Source: Phycisphaerae bacterium
GTDB lineage: Bacteria > Planctomycetota > Phycisphaerae > Sedimentisphaerales > Anaerobacaceae
DNA: 64,000 nt
Assembly (NCBI GenBank): GCA_030615025.1
Contig: JAUXAB010000012.1
Span: 1 to 64,000, forward strand
Direction of reading: 5' to 3'
Shown here: positions 1 to 9,069 of the stretch, one piece after another
How the letters are laid out: each line of letters opens with the position of its first letter
How positions within the stretch are numbered: the stretch's first letter is position 1
The notes under the pieces: model-generated
What the model was told of the DNA's origin: nothing
Databases searched by the model: none
What the model saw: only the letters and a program-made list of their open reading frames with translations
Program-made: the position numbers and the translations under genes

Positions 1-42
1 GAAGGGCAGGAAATCCCGGGCCCTGCCGCATCCTGGTCCGCG

Positions 43-76
43 TGCCTTGTAGCCGCTGCGCAGCGGCTACAAGGCA
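43..76. repeat. perfect 34-bp palindrome
   Basis: TGCCTTGTAGCCGCTG is followed at once by its exact reverse complement around a CGCG centre, giving a perfect 34-bp palindrome. No T-run follows on either strand, so it does not look like an ordinary intrinsic terminator. It lies about 75 bp before the first gene and resembles the REP-like hairpins found elsewhere in the window. Confidence 0.8.
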
Positions 77-152
77 GTTACTCTCATGAAAGAGAATTAT
101 ACCAATATAAACAGACAATTAACTCATAGGGAAATGTCGGAACAAAGTTGTC

Positions 153-2408
153 TTGGCCGGCATCACGATATTCTTACTTTCATTTTGTCGTCAGGCACAT
201 GCTCCCAACTGGTCGACTCCCCAAGTATATGATGTTGACATCAGTTGGTCGGTTAAGCGCGGTACTGACATTACCGTAGATCCAAGTAATAACTGGCACG
301 TGGTTTATTGTGAGTCTGATGTCAATGGCACTTTATATATAAAGTATTTTAGCAGCACCGGTGCCCAGGGTATTATTGCTCAGGCTATCTACGATTGGGA
401 TATTGAAGTGGGGGAAATTGTGTGGGGTCCCGCCATCGATGCGGATTCAGATGGAGGACTGCATGTTATCTACCAGCATTACTCGGACCCCGGCGGGACG
501 CGAACCCTTATGTATACAAATAACCTATCCGGATCCTGGTCGTCTCCCCAAGCCCAAGCATTTGATATTGACCCCGTGTACGGTGAAACCAATATTGACA
601 TTACCGTGGCTCCAGACAATAACTGGCACGTGGTTTATTCTACTGAGTCTTGGTTTGGCGAGATTGGCACGTCTTATATAAAGTATGTTAGCAGCACCGG
701 TGCCCAGGGTATTATTGCTCAGGGTATCTGCGATTACGATATTAACGAGGGGGAAGAGGTGTGGAATCCAACCATCGATGCGGATTCAGATGGAGGACTG
801 CATGTTATCTACCTGCATTTCTCGGTCACCAGCTGGACCGAAAACCTTATGTATACAAATAACCTATCCGGCACCTGGTCGCCTCCCCAAGCCCAAGCAT
901 CTGACAGCGATGGGGCCAATATTGACATTACCGTGTATCCAAACAATACCTTGCACGGGGTTTATCATACTATCTCTTTGATTGGCAAAATTTGCACGTC
1001 TTATATACATTATGTTAGCAGCAGCGGTGCCTATGATATTATTGCTCAGGCTATTTGGGTAGAGGGGGAGATTGATGAGGGGGAAGAGGTGTTCGGTCCA
1101 ACCATCGATGCGGATTCAGATGGAGGACTGCATGTTATCTACCAGCATTACTCGGAAGCGAGCCAGACCTATACCCTTATGTATACGAGAACCAAACTCG
1201 ATCGGGACGGTGACGGCCTGCCTGATGACTGGGAAACCGAAGGCATTCACTTCAATGACGATGGAATCATAGACCTCGACCTGCCGGCACTTGGAGCCGA
1301 CCCGAACCACAAAGATTTATTCGTCGAGGTAGATGCAATGGTGGGCCGCGCTCCACCCCAGGCTGTCCTCAACCGTGTGCGGGATGCGTTTGCTGCCGTC
1401 CCAAACGACCTGATACATAATCCCGATGGCCTCGATGGAATTACCCTGCATATCCAACTGGATGAGACCAACATCCCGCTTGCACCCTGGCCAAACGCTT
1501 TTGCCGATTTCGACGCCGTCAAGGCGGCCCGATTTGGAACCGCTGCCGAACGCGGCGACGCAAATATAAAGGCGGCAAAGGCATTAGCATATCGCTACTG
1601 CATCTTCGGTGACACGCACAGTGGCACCACCTCCTCAGGTCTGGCAGAATGCCCCGGAAATGACTTTATGGTTACACTCGGCGCCTGGGCCGGCGGAACA
1701 CCCGACCAGCAGGCAGGCACATTTATGCACGAATTCGGTCACAATCTCGGCCTGGACCACGGCGGGGCTGACGACATTCACTACAAGCCCAATTATCATA
1801 GTGTTATGAACTACACCTGGCAGGTTCCAGAATCAGCTTATTACAGAGGCTGGGTGCTGGATTACTCACAAAAGGAATTGGACCCACTGGATGAATCGGA
1901 CCTCAGCGAGCCAGACGGCATCGGCGGACATTCAGGCTATCACGTGCCCGTAGGGCCACCAGGGCCGCTGTTGTTGGCTGATGAGAAGGGACCGGTGGAC
2001 TGGAACCGTGATGGCGATGAAAACGACCGCCATGTGCAAGCAGACATCAACTGGATTGACCCTTGCGACCCTCCATCTCCGGATCAACTTCTGCGTGGTT
2101 ACAACGACTGGTCCAATCTGCGTTATTCATTGAGCGGTCACCCCAATTTTGAGGATGGTGTGCATTTGCCAGATACAGTCCCTGATGAGATGACCTATGA
2201 AATGTTCGTGCAACTTAGCCTGATTGGGTGCGAGCCATGGGATTTCAACTGTGACGGTAGCGTGGATTTTGATGACTTTGCAATCCTTGGCAACCAGTGG
2301 CTGCAACCCCCTGGCGATCCATCTGCGGACATCGCCCCGGAAGCTGGCGACGGCATGGTCGATTTCTTCGACCTCGGTGTAATGACCCAACATTGGCTAG
2401 AAAAATAG
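153..2408 (+). CDS. secreted metallopeptidase-like protein with dockerin-type C terminus
   Basis: Probable exported protein of about 751 residues. A hydrophobic signal-like stretch (TIFLLSFCRQAHA) opens it. Three repeats of about 110 residues, beginning near 38, 148 and 257, each carry DITV..NN..H.VY and DADSDGGLHVIY, suggesting a beta-propeller-like domain. A calcium-binding-like DRDGDGLPDDWE follows near 350. A zinc-protease signature HEFGHNLGLDH lies near 525. The end has two dockerin-like halves, DFNCDGSVDFDDFAILG and DGMVDFFDLGVMTQHWL. The start is uncertain: TTG at 153 is the first usable codon, no ATG lies in frame and the frame is open only back to 123. The dockerin end is common in Phycisphaerae, where it probably serves surface or complex attachment. 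Substrate unknown. Confidence 0.8.
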   Translation: MAGITIFLLSFCRQAHAPNWSTPQVYDVDISWSVKRGTDITVDPSNNWHVVYCESDVNGTLYIKYFSSTGAQGIIAQAIYDWDIEVGEIVWGPAIDADSDGGLHVIYQHYSDPGGTRTLMYTNNLSGSWSSPQAQAFDIDPVYGETNIDITVAPDNNWHVVYSTESWFGEIGTSYIKYVSSTGAQGIIAQGICDYDINEGEEVWNPTIDADSDGGLHVIYLHFSVTSWTENLMYTNNLSGTWSPPQAQASDSDGANIDITVYPNNTLHGVYHTISLIGKICTSYIHYVSSSGAYDIIAQAIWVEGEIDEGEEVFGPTIDADSDGGLHVIYQHYSEASQTYTLMYTRTKLDRDGDGLPDDWETEGIHFNDDGIIDLDLPALGADPNHKDLFVEVDAMVGRAPPQAVLNRVRDAFAAVPNDLIHNPDGLDGITLHIQLDETNIPLAPWPNAFADFDAVKAARFGTAAERGDANIKAAKALAYRYCIFGDTHSGTTSSGLAECPGNDFMVTLGAWAGGTPDQQAGTFMHEFGHNLGLDHGGADDIHYKPNYHSVMNYTWQVPESAYYRGWVLDYSQKELDPLDESDLSEPDGIGGHSGYHVPVGPPGPLLLADEKGPVDWNRDGDENDRHVQADINWIDPCDPPSPDQLLRGYNDWSNLRYSLSGHPNFEDGVHLPDTVPDEMTYEMFVQLSLIGCEPWDFNCDGSVDFDDFAILGNQWLQPPGDPSADIAPEAGDGMVDFFDLGVMTQHWLEK

Positions 2409-2926
2409 CCGCTGTCACCGGATTTAAGGGTATCGGTTGCGGTATGGGGCATTAGTGATTCGGATTTAACATAGATAACAGCATAATCTGGGGCAACGCG
2501 GGGTATAGCAATTAATGTATATTCAGAAAGAGAATGAGATTTAAACAGATTTATAAGCAGTTTGACAGAAGCCGTCACAGCGTCAGCAGGGTTTTTCCCT
2601 CTTAGATGGTTATTTGGGAAATTCCGGTTAACTCAAGTGGGTACAAGAAGGATGGAGCCGTTGCGTTTTTCCTGCAACTAATATAAATTAATTTTGCGAT
2701 ATGAAAAACAGCTCCAACCTCATATTTCGTATATCGGCTTACACTTCACGGGATATGCTTTACGCTTCACCGGGCCTGGCCAATTCATAACCAATGGAAA
2801 AGGCCTTGATATACAGGATATTGTTGGTAAACTTGCGGCGATAGTTAGACGAACTAAGAGCTGAAATCAAAAAGATTATTGGATCTGGCATTTTTTGCTT
2901 TGTGCTTCAATGGTGAGGTGTCAACA
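2409..2926. other. 518-bp gap without a recognisable gene
   Basis: AT-rich spacer between the dockerin protein and the nucleotide-sugar dehydrogenase. I see no tRNA, clear terminator or conserved coding frame. Only the last 20 bases are functional by inspection: a GGTGAGGTG ribosome-binding site for the gene starting at 2927. Confidence 0.5.
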
Positions 2927-4561
2927 ATGAATGATTATTCAATAAGTCCGGAAGGGGAAAAATTTCCTATTCCCAAACAGGATGAATATGCCGCGGAGTT
3001 TAAGCGCATCGAGTCGCTGGTAGAAGCAGCACGCAGCGAGGAGAAAGAAATCATTGTAGTGATGGGCGTTGGTTTTGTCGGTGCGGTTATGGCAGCCATC
3101 ATCGCCGACAGTGTCGACAAAGAGACCGGCAAGCCAAACAAGTTTGTTATCGGCTGTCAAAGGCCCAGTACTCGAAGCTATTGGAAGATTCCGCTGCTCA
3201 ACCGAGGCGTCTCGCCGGTAAAGGCAGAGGATGCTTCGGTCAAGCCGATGATTAAGCGCTGTGTGCTCGAGAAAAAAACACTCGTCGCCACCTACAACAG
3301 CGATTGCCTCAAGCTGGCCGACTGCGTGGTTGTCGACGTTCAATGTGATTATGTAAAAAAGGACCTCGGCAATATGCGCACTGGCAGAACAGAAATGAAT
3401 GCACTCGAAGCAACAATAAAAACCATCGGCGACAAGATACCGGCGAAATGCCTGACTCTGATTGAGACGACCGTGGCACCCGGCACAACGGAGTTCGTAG
3501 CCTTGCCGATTATGAAGAAGGCCTTTGCCGCACGGGGTATAGATTCAGAGCCGCTGCTGGCACACAGTTTTGAACGCGTTATGCCGGGAAGAAATTACGT
3601 TTCATCGATTCGGGATTTCTGGCGGGTCTGTTCCGGCTGCAACGCAGAAGCAAAAAAGCGAGTCGAAAAATTCCTGCGGGACGTTCTAAACACAGAAGAG
3701 TATCCGCTGACCGTTATGGACCGCCCCATCGAATCAGAGACTACCAAAATCGTCGAGAATTCTTTCCGTGCTACGATACTGGCTTTTCTTGATGAGTGGA
3801 GCTTGTTCGCAGAGCGCAACGGCGTGGACCTGATTAAGGTCATCAAGGCAATCAAGGTCAGGCCAACGCACAGCAACATCATATTTCCAGGTCCGGGCAT
3901 CGGTGGATACTGCCTGCCAAAGGACGGTGGTCTCGGGCACTGGGCATACAAGCACATCCTCGGTTTCAATGACGACATCTTCAAGATAACAACTATGGCA
4001 ATCGATATCAACGACACGCGAGGTCTTCACGTGGCGACACTGACAAGAGATGCCCTGCGAAATATGGGCCGGCAAATAGCTCGTGCCCCCATACTCTTAT
4101 GCGGAGCCAGTTATCGTCAGGATGTCGGTGACACCCGCTACAGCGGCTCGGAAATAGTCGTTCGAAAACTAACTGAGATGGGAGCCGAGATTCGCGTGCA
4201 CGACCCGTACCTCGAACACTGGTACGAGCTGGAAAAACAGGATACCTACCCGGCACCGGGTCATTCGTTAGCAAGGTTTTTCCGCAATCAGGATGGTCTG
4301 GTTAATACTCACGTTCAACACGACCTTGCTGCTGCGCTTAAGGGTGCCCAGGCAGTCATACTGGCGGTGCCGCACGCACCTTACTTGCAACTTGACCCGG
4401 AAAAAATAGTCAAATGGGCGGGTGCACCGCTGGCTGTTGTTGATTGCTTTGGCATACTGGACGATGATAAAATCCGCCGATACTTCAAACTCGGCTGCGA
4501 AGTAAAAGCTTTAGGACGAGGACACATCCAGCGAATAAAGGAAGAAGTGAGAAGAGGATAG
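2927..4561 (+). CDS. UDP-glucose/GDP-mannose dehydrogenase family protein
   Basis: NAD-dependent oxidation of a nucleotide sugar to its uronate, a precursor for surface polysaccharide. The 544-residue protein has a Rossmann motif (VVMGVGFVGAV, about 45-55), the family's TTVAPGTTE segment, the central-domain helix ENSFRATILAFLDEW, the catalytic motif GGYCLPKDGG with Cys329, and the C-terminal GASYRQDVGDTRYSGSE segment. ATG at 2927 is chosen over an in-frame TTG at 2879 because GGTGAGGTG sits directly upstream. It is longer than typical UDP-glucose 6-dehydrogenases and nearer the WecC/VipA style. It is followed after 25 bp by a glycosyltransferase, so the two are probably one transcription unit. 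The exact sugar cannot be assigned. Confidence 0.9.
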   Translation: MNDYSISPEGEKFPIPKQDEYAAEFKRIESLVEAARSEEKEIIVVMGVGFVGAVMAAIIADSVDKETGKPNKFVIGCQRPSTRSYWKIPLLNRGVSPVKAEDASVKPMIKRCVLEKKTLVATYNSDCLKLADCVVVDVQCDYVKKDLGNMRTGRTEMNALEATIKTIGDKIPAKCLTLIETTVAPGTTEFVALPIMKKAFAARGIDSEPLLAHSFERVMPGRNYVSSIRDFWRVCSGCNAEAKKRVEKFLRDVLNTEEYPLTVMDRPIESETTKIVENSFRATILAFLDEWSLFAERNGVDLIKVIKAIKVRPTHSNIIFPGPGIGGYCLPKDGGLGHWAYKHILGFNDDIFKITTMAIDINDTRGLHVATLTRDALRNMGRQIARAPILLCGASYRQDVGDTRYSGSEIVVRKLTEMGAEIRVHDPYLEHWYELEKQDTYPAPGHSLARFFRNQDGLVNTHVQHDLAAALKGAQAVILAVPHAPYLQLDPEKIVKWAGAPLAVVDCFGILDDDKIRRYFKLGCEVKALGRGHIQRIKEEVRRG

Positions 4562-4586
4562 ATGCCAGATAAGCGATATAAGGAAT

Positions 4587-5624
4587 ATGGACTTAAAGAA
4601 TAAACGAATAGCAGTTCTGGCGCCGGTAGCCTGGCGGACGCCTCCGCGGGCTTATGGCGCCTGGGAGACTGTCGCCAGCAATATTACAGAGGGCCTGGTG
4701 GCTCGCGGATGGAAAAACGTAACACTGTTCGCCACAAAAGAATCTATAACAAGCGCAAAACTTGTAGGTTTTGTTGACAGAGGCTACGAAGAAGAAGAGA
4801 AGCATCTCCCACCGGTCTCAACGTGCCTGCATATTTCCAAAGTGATGGAGCGGGCCGATGAGTTTGACCTGATTCACAACAATTATGATTATCTGCCCCT
4901 GACTTATCTTCCATTTATCAAAACACCAATGCTCACCACCATCCACGGGTTTTCCGACCCGGATATACTGCGGGTTTACCACGAGCACAAAGATACGTAC
5001 TATGTTTCTATAAGTGATGCCGACAGAGACCCTGGATTACCTTATCTTGCAACAGTTTATAACGGGATTGACCTTTCAAATATAACTTTCCGGCCAACTC
5101 CCGGTGACAAGCTTGTCCATTACGGGCGCATACACATGGATAAGGGAACACATTTGGCCATTGACGTGGCAAAAAAATCCGGTAAAGATCTGATAATAGC
5201 CGGCATAATTCAGGACCAGGCCTACTTCGATAATTCTTTAAAGCCTCACATCAACAACACTTCGATTAAGTTTATCGGCCCCGTTAATCCTGTTCAGCGC
5301 GATGCGCTCCTTAAAGAAGCTTACGCCGTTATTCACCTTAATACCATACCCGAACGATTCGGCCTGGTGATGGCCGAGTCGAATGCTGCAGGCGTGCCGG
5401 TAATCGCAATGGATTTAGGCTCGTGTCGCGAGGTTATCGCAGATAAGACAACCGGCTTTCTGGTCAACAGTGTGGACGAAGCGGTAGCCGCTGTTGGCAA
5501 AATCGATAGTATCGACCGTAAAAAGTGCCGCCGGCGAGTGGAAGAAAACTTTACCATCGACCATATGGTCTCAGGCTACGAAAAGGTGTATGAGGAAATC
5601 TTCCGCAGAGAAGGAAAATATTGA
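4587..5624 (+). CDS. glycosyltransferase family 4
   Basis: GT-B fold glycosyltransferase of 345 residues that transfers a sugar from a nucleotide donor. Visible features are the N-terminal APVAWRTPPRAYGAWETV with a glycine-rich acceptor loop, HNNYDYLPL, and TTIHGFSD. The C-terminal GT4 donor site shows HYGRIHMDKGTHLAIDVA and the E-x7-E type stretch PERFGLVMAESNAAGVPVIA. ATG at 4587 has an AGGA box. Its position behind the dehydrogenase and ahead of a GH130 protein suggests oligosaccharide or exopolysaccharide metabolism. Donor and acceptor are not predictable. Confidence 0.88.
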   Translation: MDLKNKRIAVLAPVAWRTPPRAYGAWETVASNITEGLVARGWKNVTLFATKESITSAKLVGFVDRGYEEEEKHLPPVSTCLHISKVMERADEFDLIHNNYDYLPLTYLPFIKTPMLTTIHGFSDPDILRVYHEHKDTYYVSISDADRDPGLPYLATVYNGIDLSNITFRPTPGDKLVHYGRIHMDKGTHLAIDVAKKSGKDLIIAGIIQDQAYFDNSLKPHINNTSIKFIGPVNPVQRDALLKEAYAVIHLNTIPERFGLVMAESNAAGVPVIAMDLGSCREVIADKTTGFLVNSVDEAVAAVGKIDSIDRKKCRRRVEENFTIDHMVSGYEKVYEEIFRREGKY

Positions 5625-5739
5625 AATAATTGTCCGCAGGCTGTACAATGAGAAGAGTATAATAACACTAAAGCAAAGTCAGGTAAACAGAAAGACTCTG
5701 CCATACTTGAAATATAAAAGAAAAGAAATGGAGATGATT

Positions 5740-5940
5740 ATGGGGTCAATTGATGAAATAAAATCTGCTATTGCTCATCTTCCTGAGAAGGAATTTAATT
5801 CATTCGTTGATTGGTTTCAGAAATTTGAGGAAAAACGGTGGGATAAAGAGCTTGAGAAAGATATTGCTGAGGGGAAGTTAGATAATTTGGCAAATGAAGC
5901 TTTGAATGAGTTTGACACAGGAAAGTGCAGTGAATTATGA
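5740..5940 (+). CDS. antitoxin of a RelE/ParE-type toxin-antitoxin pair
   Basis: Small acidic protein of 66 residues opening MGSIDEIKSAIAHLPEKEF and rich in E, D and K; no HTH is visible. It has the shape of the short 'addiction module' antitoxins whose partner is a RelE-like toxin. In-frame ATGs occur at 5728, 5734 and 5740. The last is preferred because GGAG lies 6 bases upstream. Its stop overlaps the toxin start in an ATGA quartet, the translational coupling expected of such pairs. The pair is lodged between the GT4 and GH130 genes. Confidence 0.75.
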   Translation: MGSIDEIKSAIAHLPEKEFNSFVDWFQKFEEKRWDKELEKDIAEGKLDNLANEALNEFDTGKCSEL

Positions 5941-6203
5941 AGCATTTTGCAACCTCAAGATTCTGGGATTGTTATAACAAACTCCCACCTGTAACTAAGA
6001 GTCTGGCTGACAAAAATTTCGAACTTCTTAAACAAAACCCTCACCATCCTTCCCTAAAACTAAAGAAGATTGGAAAATATTGGTCTGTACGAACAGGGCT
6101 GCATTATCGTGCTTTAGGCATTGACACTCCAGATGAAACCGCAATCTTATGGTTCTGGATTGGCTCTCATTCAGAATATAACCGACTCATTGCGAAAAAT
6201 TAA
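5937..6203 (+). CDS. type II toxin, RelE/ParE superfamily
   Basis: Basic 88-residue protein with the fold signature of RelE/ParE-like mRNA interferases or gyrase poisons: NFELLKQNPHHPSLKLKKIGKYWSVR, then the beta-strand pair LHYRALGI and ILWFWIGSHSEYNRLI. It starts on the ATGA overlap with the upstream acidic protein, so both are made from one message and the toxin is presumably neutralised by it. The subgroup (mRNA cleavage or gyrase) cannot be told from sequence alone. The module probably stabilises the neighbouring restriction system or acts in stress or phage response. Confidence 0.85.
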   Translation: MKHFATSRFWDCYNKLPPVTKSLADKNFELLKQNPHHPSLKLKKIGKYWSVRTGLHYRALGIDTPDETAILWFWIGSHSEYNRLIAKN

Positions 6204-6272
6204 CAGCACATCTTCCGCCTGTGCGGTAACAAAAGCAAGTTCAGAGGGGGTGTTGTGCAGGAAGGTTAAGGA

Positions 6273-7208
6273 ATGAAGAAAGAATTTGTCACTCGCTGCG
6301 AAGGCAACCCGATACTCACCAAGGATGATATCCCCTACAAGGTGGAGACGGTTCATAACGCCGGAGTTACAAAATTCGACGGCCGATACATAATGCTGTT
6401 TCGTGCGCATCTGGATACCGGGCGGTCCATAATCGGCGCCGCTGTTAGTGAGGATGGTTTCAATTTCAAGGCCCGCCCTGAGCCGTTTATGGTACCGAGT
6501 AAAGAGAGGGAATTTTGCGAATACGAAGAGTACAGCGTCGAGGACCCGCGTATTACCCCTCTGGAAGGTGCGTACTATATAACATACAGCGCATATTCCA
6601 GACACGGCATTCGCACCGGATTAGCTAAGACGTTGGATTTCGAATCGGTCGAAAGAGTCGCCTTTATCACTCAAGCTGACTGCCGAAATACCGTAATTTT
6701 CCCGGAAAAAATCAACGGCAGATATGCCAGGCTGGATCGCCCTCATTCTGATATGAACCCCTGGTCAATCTGGATTAGCTATTCGCCGGACTTGCGCCAC
6801 TGGGGCGATTCAAAACTGGTAATGAAACCCGCAGCTTACCACTGGGACGCGATGAAAATCGGCCCGGGCGCTCCACCGATTCGCACCGATAAAGGGTGGT
6901 TGAGTATCTACCACGGCGTTTTTCCGACAATGGACGGCCATGTATATCGGCTGGGAGTCGCTTTACACAAGCTAAATGACCCGGCCGTAATTCTTGGCGT
7001 TGCTGACCGCTGGATTTTGCAGCCCGAAGATAAGTGGGAAGTCGTCGGCTATGTGCATAACGTAGTTTTTACCTGCGGGGCTGTTCCGGAAGAAGATGGA
7101 ACTTTGAAACTCTACTGGGGCGGCGCTGACAAGGTAATGTGTGCCGGCACAGCCGTAATCGACGAGCTTGTCGAGCTTTGCCTGACCGACTCAAGACCAC
7201 CAATTTAG
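6273..7208 (+). CDS. glycoside hydrolase family 130 (mannoside phosphorylase-like)
   Basis: 311-residue five-bladed beta-propeller of the GH130 type, a family that phosphorolyses or hydrolyses beta-mannosides. Family landmarks are RCEGNPILT near the start, NAGVTKFDGRYIMLFRAHL, EEYSVEDPRIT with the candidate catalytic acid, RPHSDMNPWSIWIS, GPGAPPIRTDKGWLSIYHGV and the closing LYWGGADKVMCAGTA. ATG at 6273 follows AAGGTTAAGGA. Together with the upstream dehydrogenase and GT4 genes it makes a glycan-processing trio interrupted by the toxin-antitoxin pair. Specificity among GH130 subgroups is not assignable. Confidence 0.87.
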   Translation: MKKEFVTRCEGNPILTKDDIPYKVETVHNAGVTKFDGRYIMLFRAHLDTGRSIIGAAVSEDGFNFKARPEPFMVPSKEREFCEYEEYSVEDPRITPLEGAYYITYSAYSRHGIRTGLAKTLDFESVERVAFITQADCRNTVIFPEKINGRYARLDRPHSDMNPWSIWISYSPDLRHWGDSKLVMKPAAYHWDAMKIGPGAPPIRTDKGWLSIYHGVFPTMDGHVYRLGVALHKLNDPAVILGVADRWILQPEDKWEVVGYVHNVVFTCGAVPEEDGTLKLYWGGADKVMCAGTAVIDELVELCLTDSRPPI

Positions 7209-7236
7209 GGCTTGTAAAAGAACAAACAAAAGGTAG

Positions 7237-7254
7237 GGTGCGATGAATCGCACC
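7237..7254. repeat. small inverted repeat downstream of GH130 gene
   Basis: GGTGCGAT-GA-ATCGCACC forms an 8-bp perfect stem 29 bp after the GH130 stop codon. No U-run follows. It may be a weak terminator or a REP-like intergenic hairpin. Confidence 0.6.
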
Positions 7255-7308
7255 AATTCCAAGAGAATAAAAATTTCCTGTTGATATCAGCATAATCATA
7301 GCATAAAA

Positions 7309-7343
7309 TCAGTGGGAATCGTATTTTATATCATTATATTCGG
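7309..7343 (+). promoter_or_regulatory. shared upstream element, copy 1 (before methyltransferase)
   Basis: TCAGTGG followed by TATATCATTATATTCGG. A closely similar pair of blocks precedes the GIY-YIG nuclease gene (9070-9120). The second block contains TATATT-like hexamers that could act as a -10 box. It lies 60 bp upstream of the methyltransferase start. Function is inferred only from the recurrence. Confidence 0.45.
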
Positions 7344-7402
7344 TTCCTTAGATGATTTAAAGAAACGTTGACCGTAAAACTGAAATACGATAATGTATTG
7401 TC

Positions 7403-8359
7403 ATGTTCGAGAAATACAAAATTTGTGACCAGTTTTCGCTCTCACGACACATTATCTTGTATCCGGGTGACAGCTTGGAATTGCTGCACCGCATTCCGGA
7501 TGAATCGATGCAACTAATCGTCACTTCGCCTCCTTATAATATCGGAAAAGAGTACGAGAAGAAACTCAAACTAAAAGTCTATCTTGATCAACAGGCAGCA
7601 GTCATTCGAGAATGTGTCAGGGCCCTCTCTCCGAATGGAAGTATTTGTTGGCAAGTGGGAAATTATGTTAGTAACGGGTCAATAATTCCACTAGACACAG
7701 TTCTCTATCCGATCTTCACCGAACTCGGCCTAACTATGCGAAATCGTATCATCTGGCATTTCGAACACGGTCTCCATTGCAGCAAGCGTTTCTCTGGGCG
7801 TTACGAAACTATAATCTGGTTTAGCAAGACAAAGGAATACGTGTTCAATCTCGACCCTGTCAGGGTACCGCAGAAGTATCCCGGCAAGAAATACTTTAAA
7901 GGTCCCAAAGCCGGGAAGTATTCCTGCAATCCTTTGGGGAAAAACCCAGGGGATCTGTGGGTGATTCCAAACGTCAAAAGCAATCATGTTGAGAAGACTG
8001 AGCATCCGTGTCAGTTTCCTGTGGAACTCATCGAACGACTTGTCCTCTCAATGACCAACGAAGGTGATTGGATTTTTGACCCATTCCTCGGAACTGGGAC
8101 AACGATTATCGCAGCAATACGACATAACAGGCGAGGTGTCGGTTCCGAAACCGTGTCGAAATACATCGATATAGCCCGTGACAGAATCGAGCAAGAAATG
8201 GCAGGCACTTTACGGACACGACCAATGCATAAGCCGGTATATGATCCGGAGGAGGCTGGGAACAAACTAACCTTGGCGCCTTGGGCCGCAAAACGAGATG
8301 CGGCCCAGATGTCATTGCTGGATGATAAACTAAAGAAAGATCAATACATTACGAAATGA
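7403..8359 (+). CDS. site-specific DNA methyltransferase (type II R-M, beta class)
   Basis: 318-residue S-adenosylmethionine-dependent amino-methyltransferase (N6-adenine or N4-cytosine). Catalytic motif IV TSPPYNIG is at residues 41-48. The SAM-binding motif I FDPFLGTGTTIIAA comes much later, near 225, which is the beta-class motif order. IIWHFEHG and ETIIWFSK lie between them. The partner endonuclease overlaps it by ATGA and belongs to the BglII/BstYI family, so an N4-cytosine enzyme protecting a GATC-centred site is the best guess. The ATG at 7403 lacks a good Shine-Dalgarno sequence, so the start is less certain than the family. Confidence 0.9.
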   Translation: MFEKYKICDQFSLSRHIILYPGDSLELLHRIPDESMQLIVTSPPYNIGKEYEKKLKLKVYLDQQAAVIRECVRALSPNGSICWQVGNYVSNGSIIPLDTVLYPIFTELGLTMRNRIIWHFEHGLHCSKRFSGRYETIIWFSKTKEYVFNLDPVRVPQKYPGKKYFKGPKAGKYSCNPLGKNPGDLWVIPNVKSNHVEKTEHPCQFPVELIERLVLSMTNEGDWIFDPFLGTGTTIIAAIRHNRRGVGSETVSKYIDIARDRIEQEMAGTLRTRPMHKPVYDPEEAGNKLTLAPWAAKRDAAQMSLLDDKLKKDQYITK

Positions 8360-8967
8360 AAATATGCGAGACATATTCCCACCTGAATGGACTTGAGTTT
8401 TTGCTCGTTCACAAGCCAAAGCTCTGGGCTGAAATTCAGGCTGTTATCCAAACAGTAGATGCTCAGAAATGCAAGACGAAGGTTTCCAAGGAAAAGAATA
8501 TGAAGGGCAAGCTACTATATAGCCCTATAGACATGAACAAGATGTTCAAGAAGCTGCTAAATAGGAAGAAATGGAAAGAAAGCAGGGTAAGCTATTGGGT
8601 AACCAAGAGCGAAAAACTCATCCGCAAAACCCTGACCATGCCAGCGGAGGAACAGAAGCGAGAAATAAAAGAAGCGGGCGAAATGCCAATCTACAGCTAC
8701 AATCAAACCGACTTTGTCAAAGGGCGTGTGGCGATTGAGGTTCAATTTGGGAAATATTCTTTCGTTGCTTACGATCTATTTGTCAAACATCTTGCCTTCT
8801 ATATTGGAGACCAGATCGATGTTGGTATTGAAATCCTCCCTATGAAAAACCTTCAAGCCCAGATGAGTTCAGGTGTCCCATACTATGAAGGCGAGTTCTA
8901 CAATGTCGTCAGACAAGGCCGAGGTGTCCCTGCTGTTCCTTTGGTGCTCATTGGGATTACACCTTGA
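8356..8967 (+). CDS. type II restriction endonuclease, BglII/BstYI family
   Basis: 203-residue endonuclease predicted to cut unmodified GATC-core DNA (AGATCT or RGATCY in characterised relatives). Recognition rests on the opening YSHLNGLEFLLVHKP, typical of the BglII/BstYI group, and on an active-site pattern D119-x8-E128-x-Q130 (TDFVKGRVAIEVQ). This has the same spacing as the BglII triad D84/E93/Q95. It is translationally coupled to the methyltransferase by an ATGA overlap, a layout that delays nuclease synthesis until the methylase is made. No controller (C) protein gene is visible. Exact specificity is inferred, not shown. Confidence 0.88.
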   Translation: MKICETYSHLNGLEFLLVHKPKLWAEIQAVIQTVDAQKCKTKVSKEKNMKGKLLYSPIDMNKMFKKLLNRKKWKESRVSYWVTKSEKLIRKTLTMPAEEQKREIKEAGEMPIYSYNQTDFVKGRVAIEVQFGKYSFVAYDLFVKHLAFYIGDQIDVGIEILPMKNLQAQMSSGVPYYEGEFYNVVRQGRGVPAVPLVLIGITP

Positions 8968-9069
8968 ACCAAGAATAACCGAACCATTGAATTGACTTCG
9001 ACTTTGATGGCACTGTCATAAGGCATATTGTGTAGATTTTCTTGATAATAGTACAATGGCAAAATGAAA

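Noticed and set aside
361-1272. Out-of-frame ORFs inside the dockerin protein repeats
   Set aside because: Shadow frames generated by the repeated DNA; the main frame carries the conserved motifs.
5658-5663. TATAAT before the toxin-antitoxin pair
   Set aside because: No acceptable -35 hexamer at 16-18 bp; too weak to list as a promoter.
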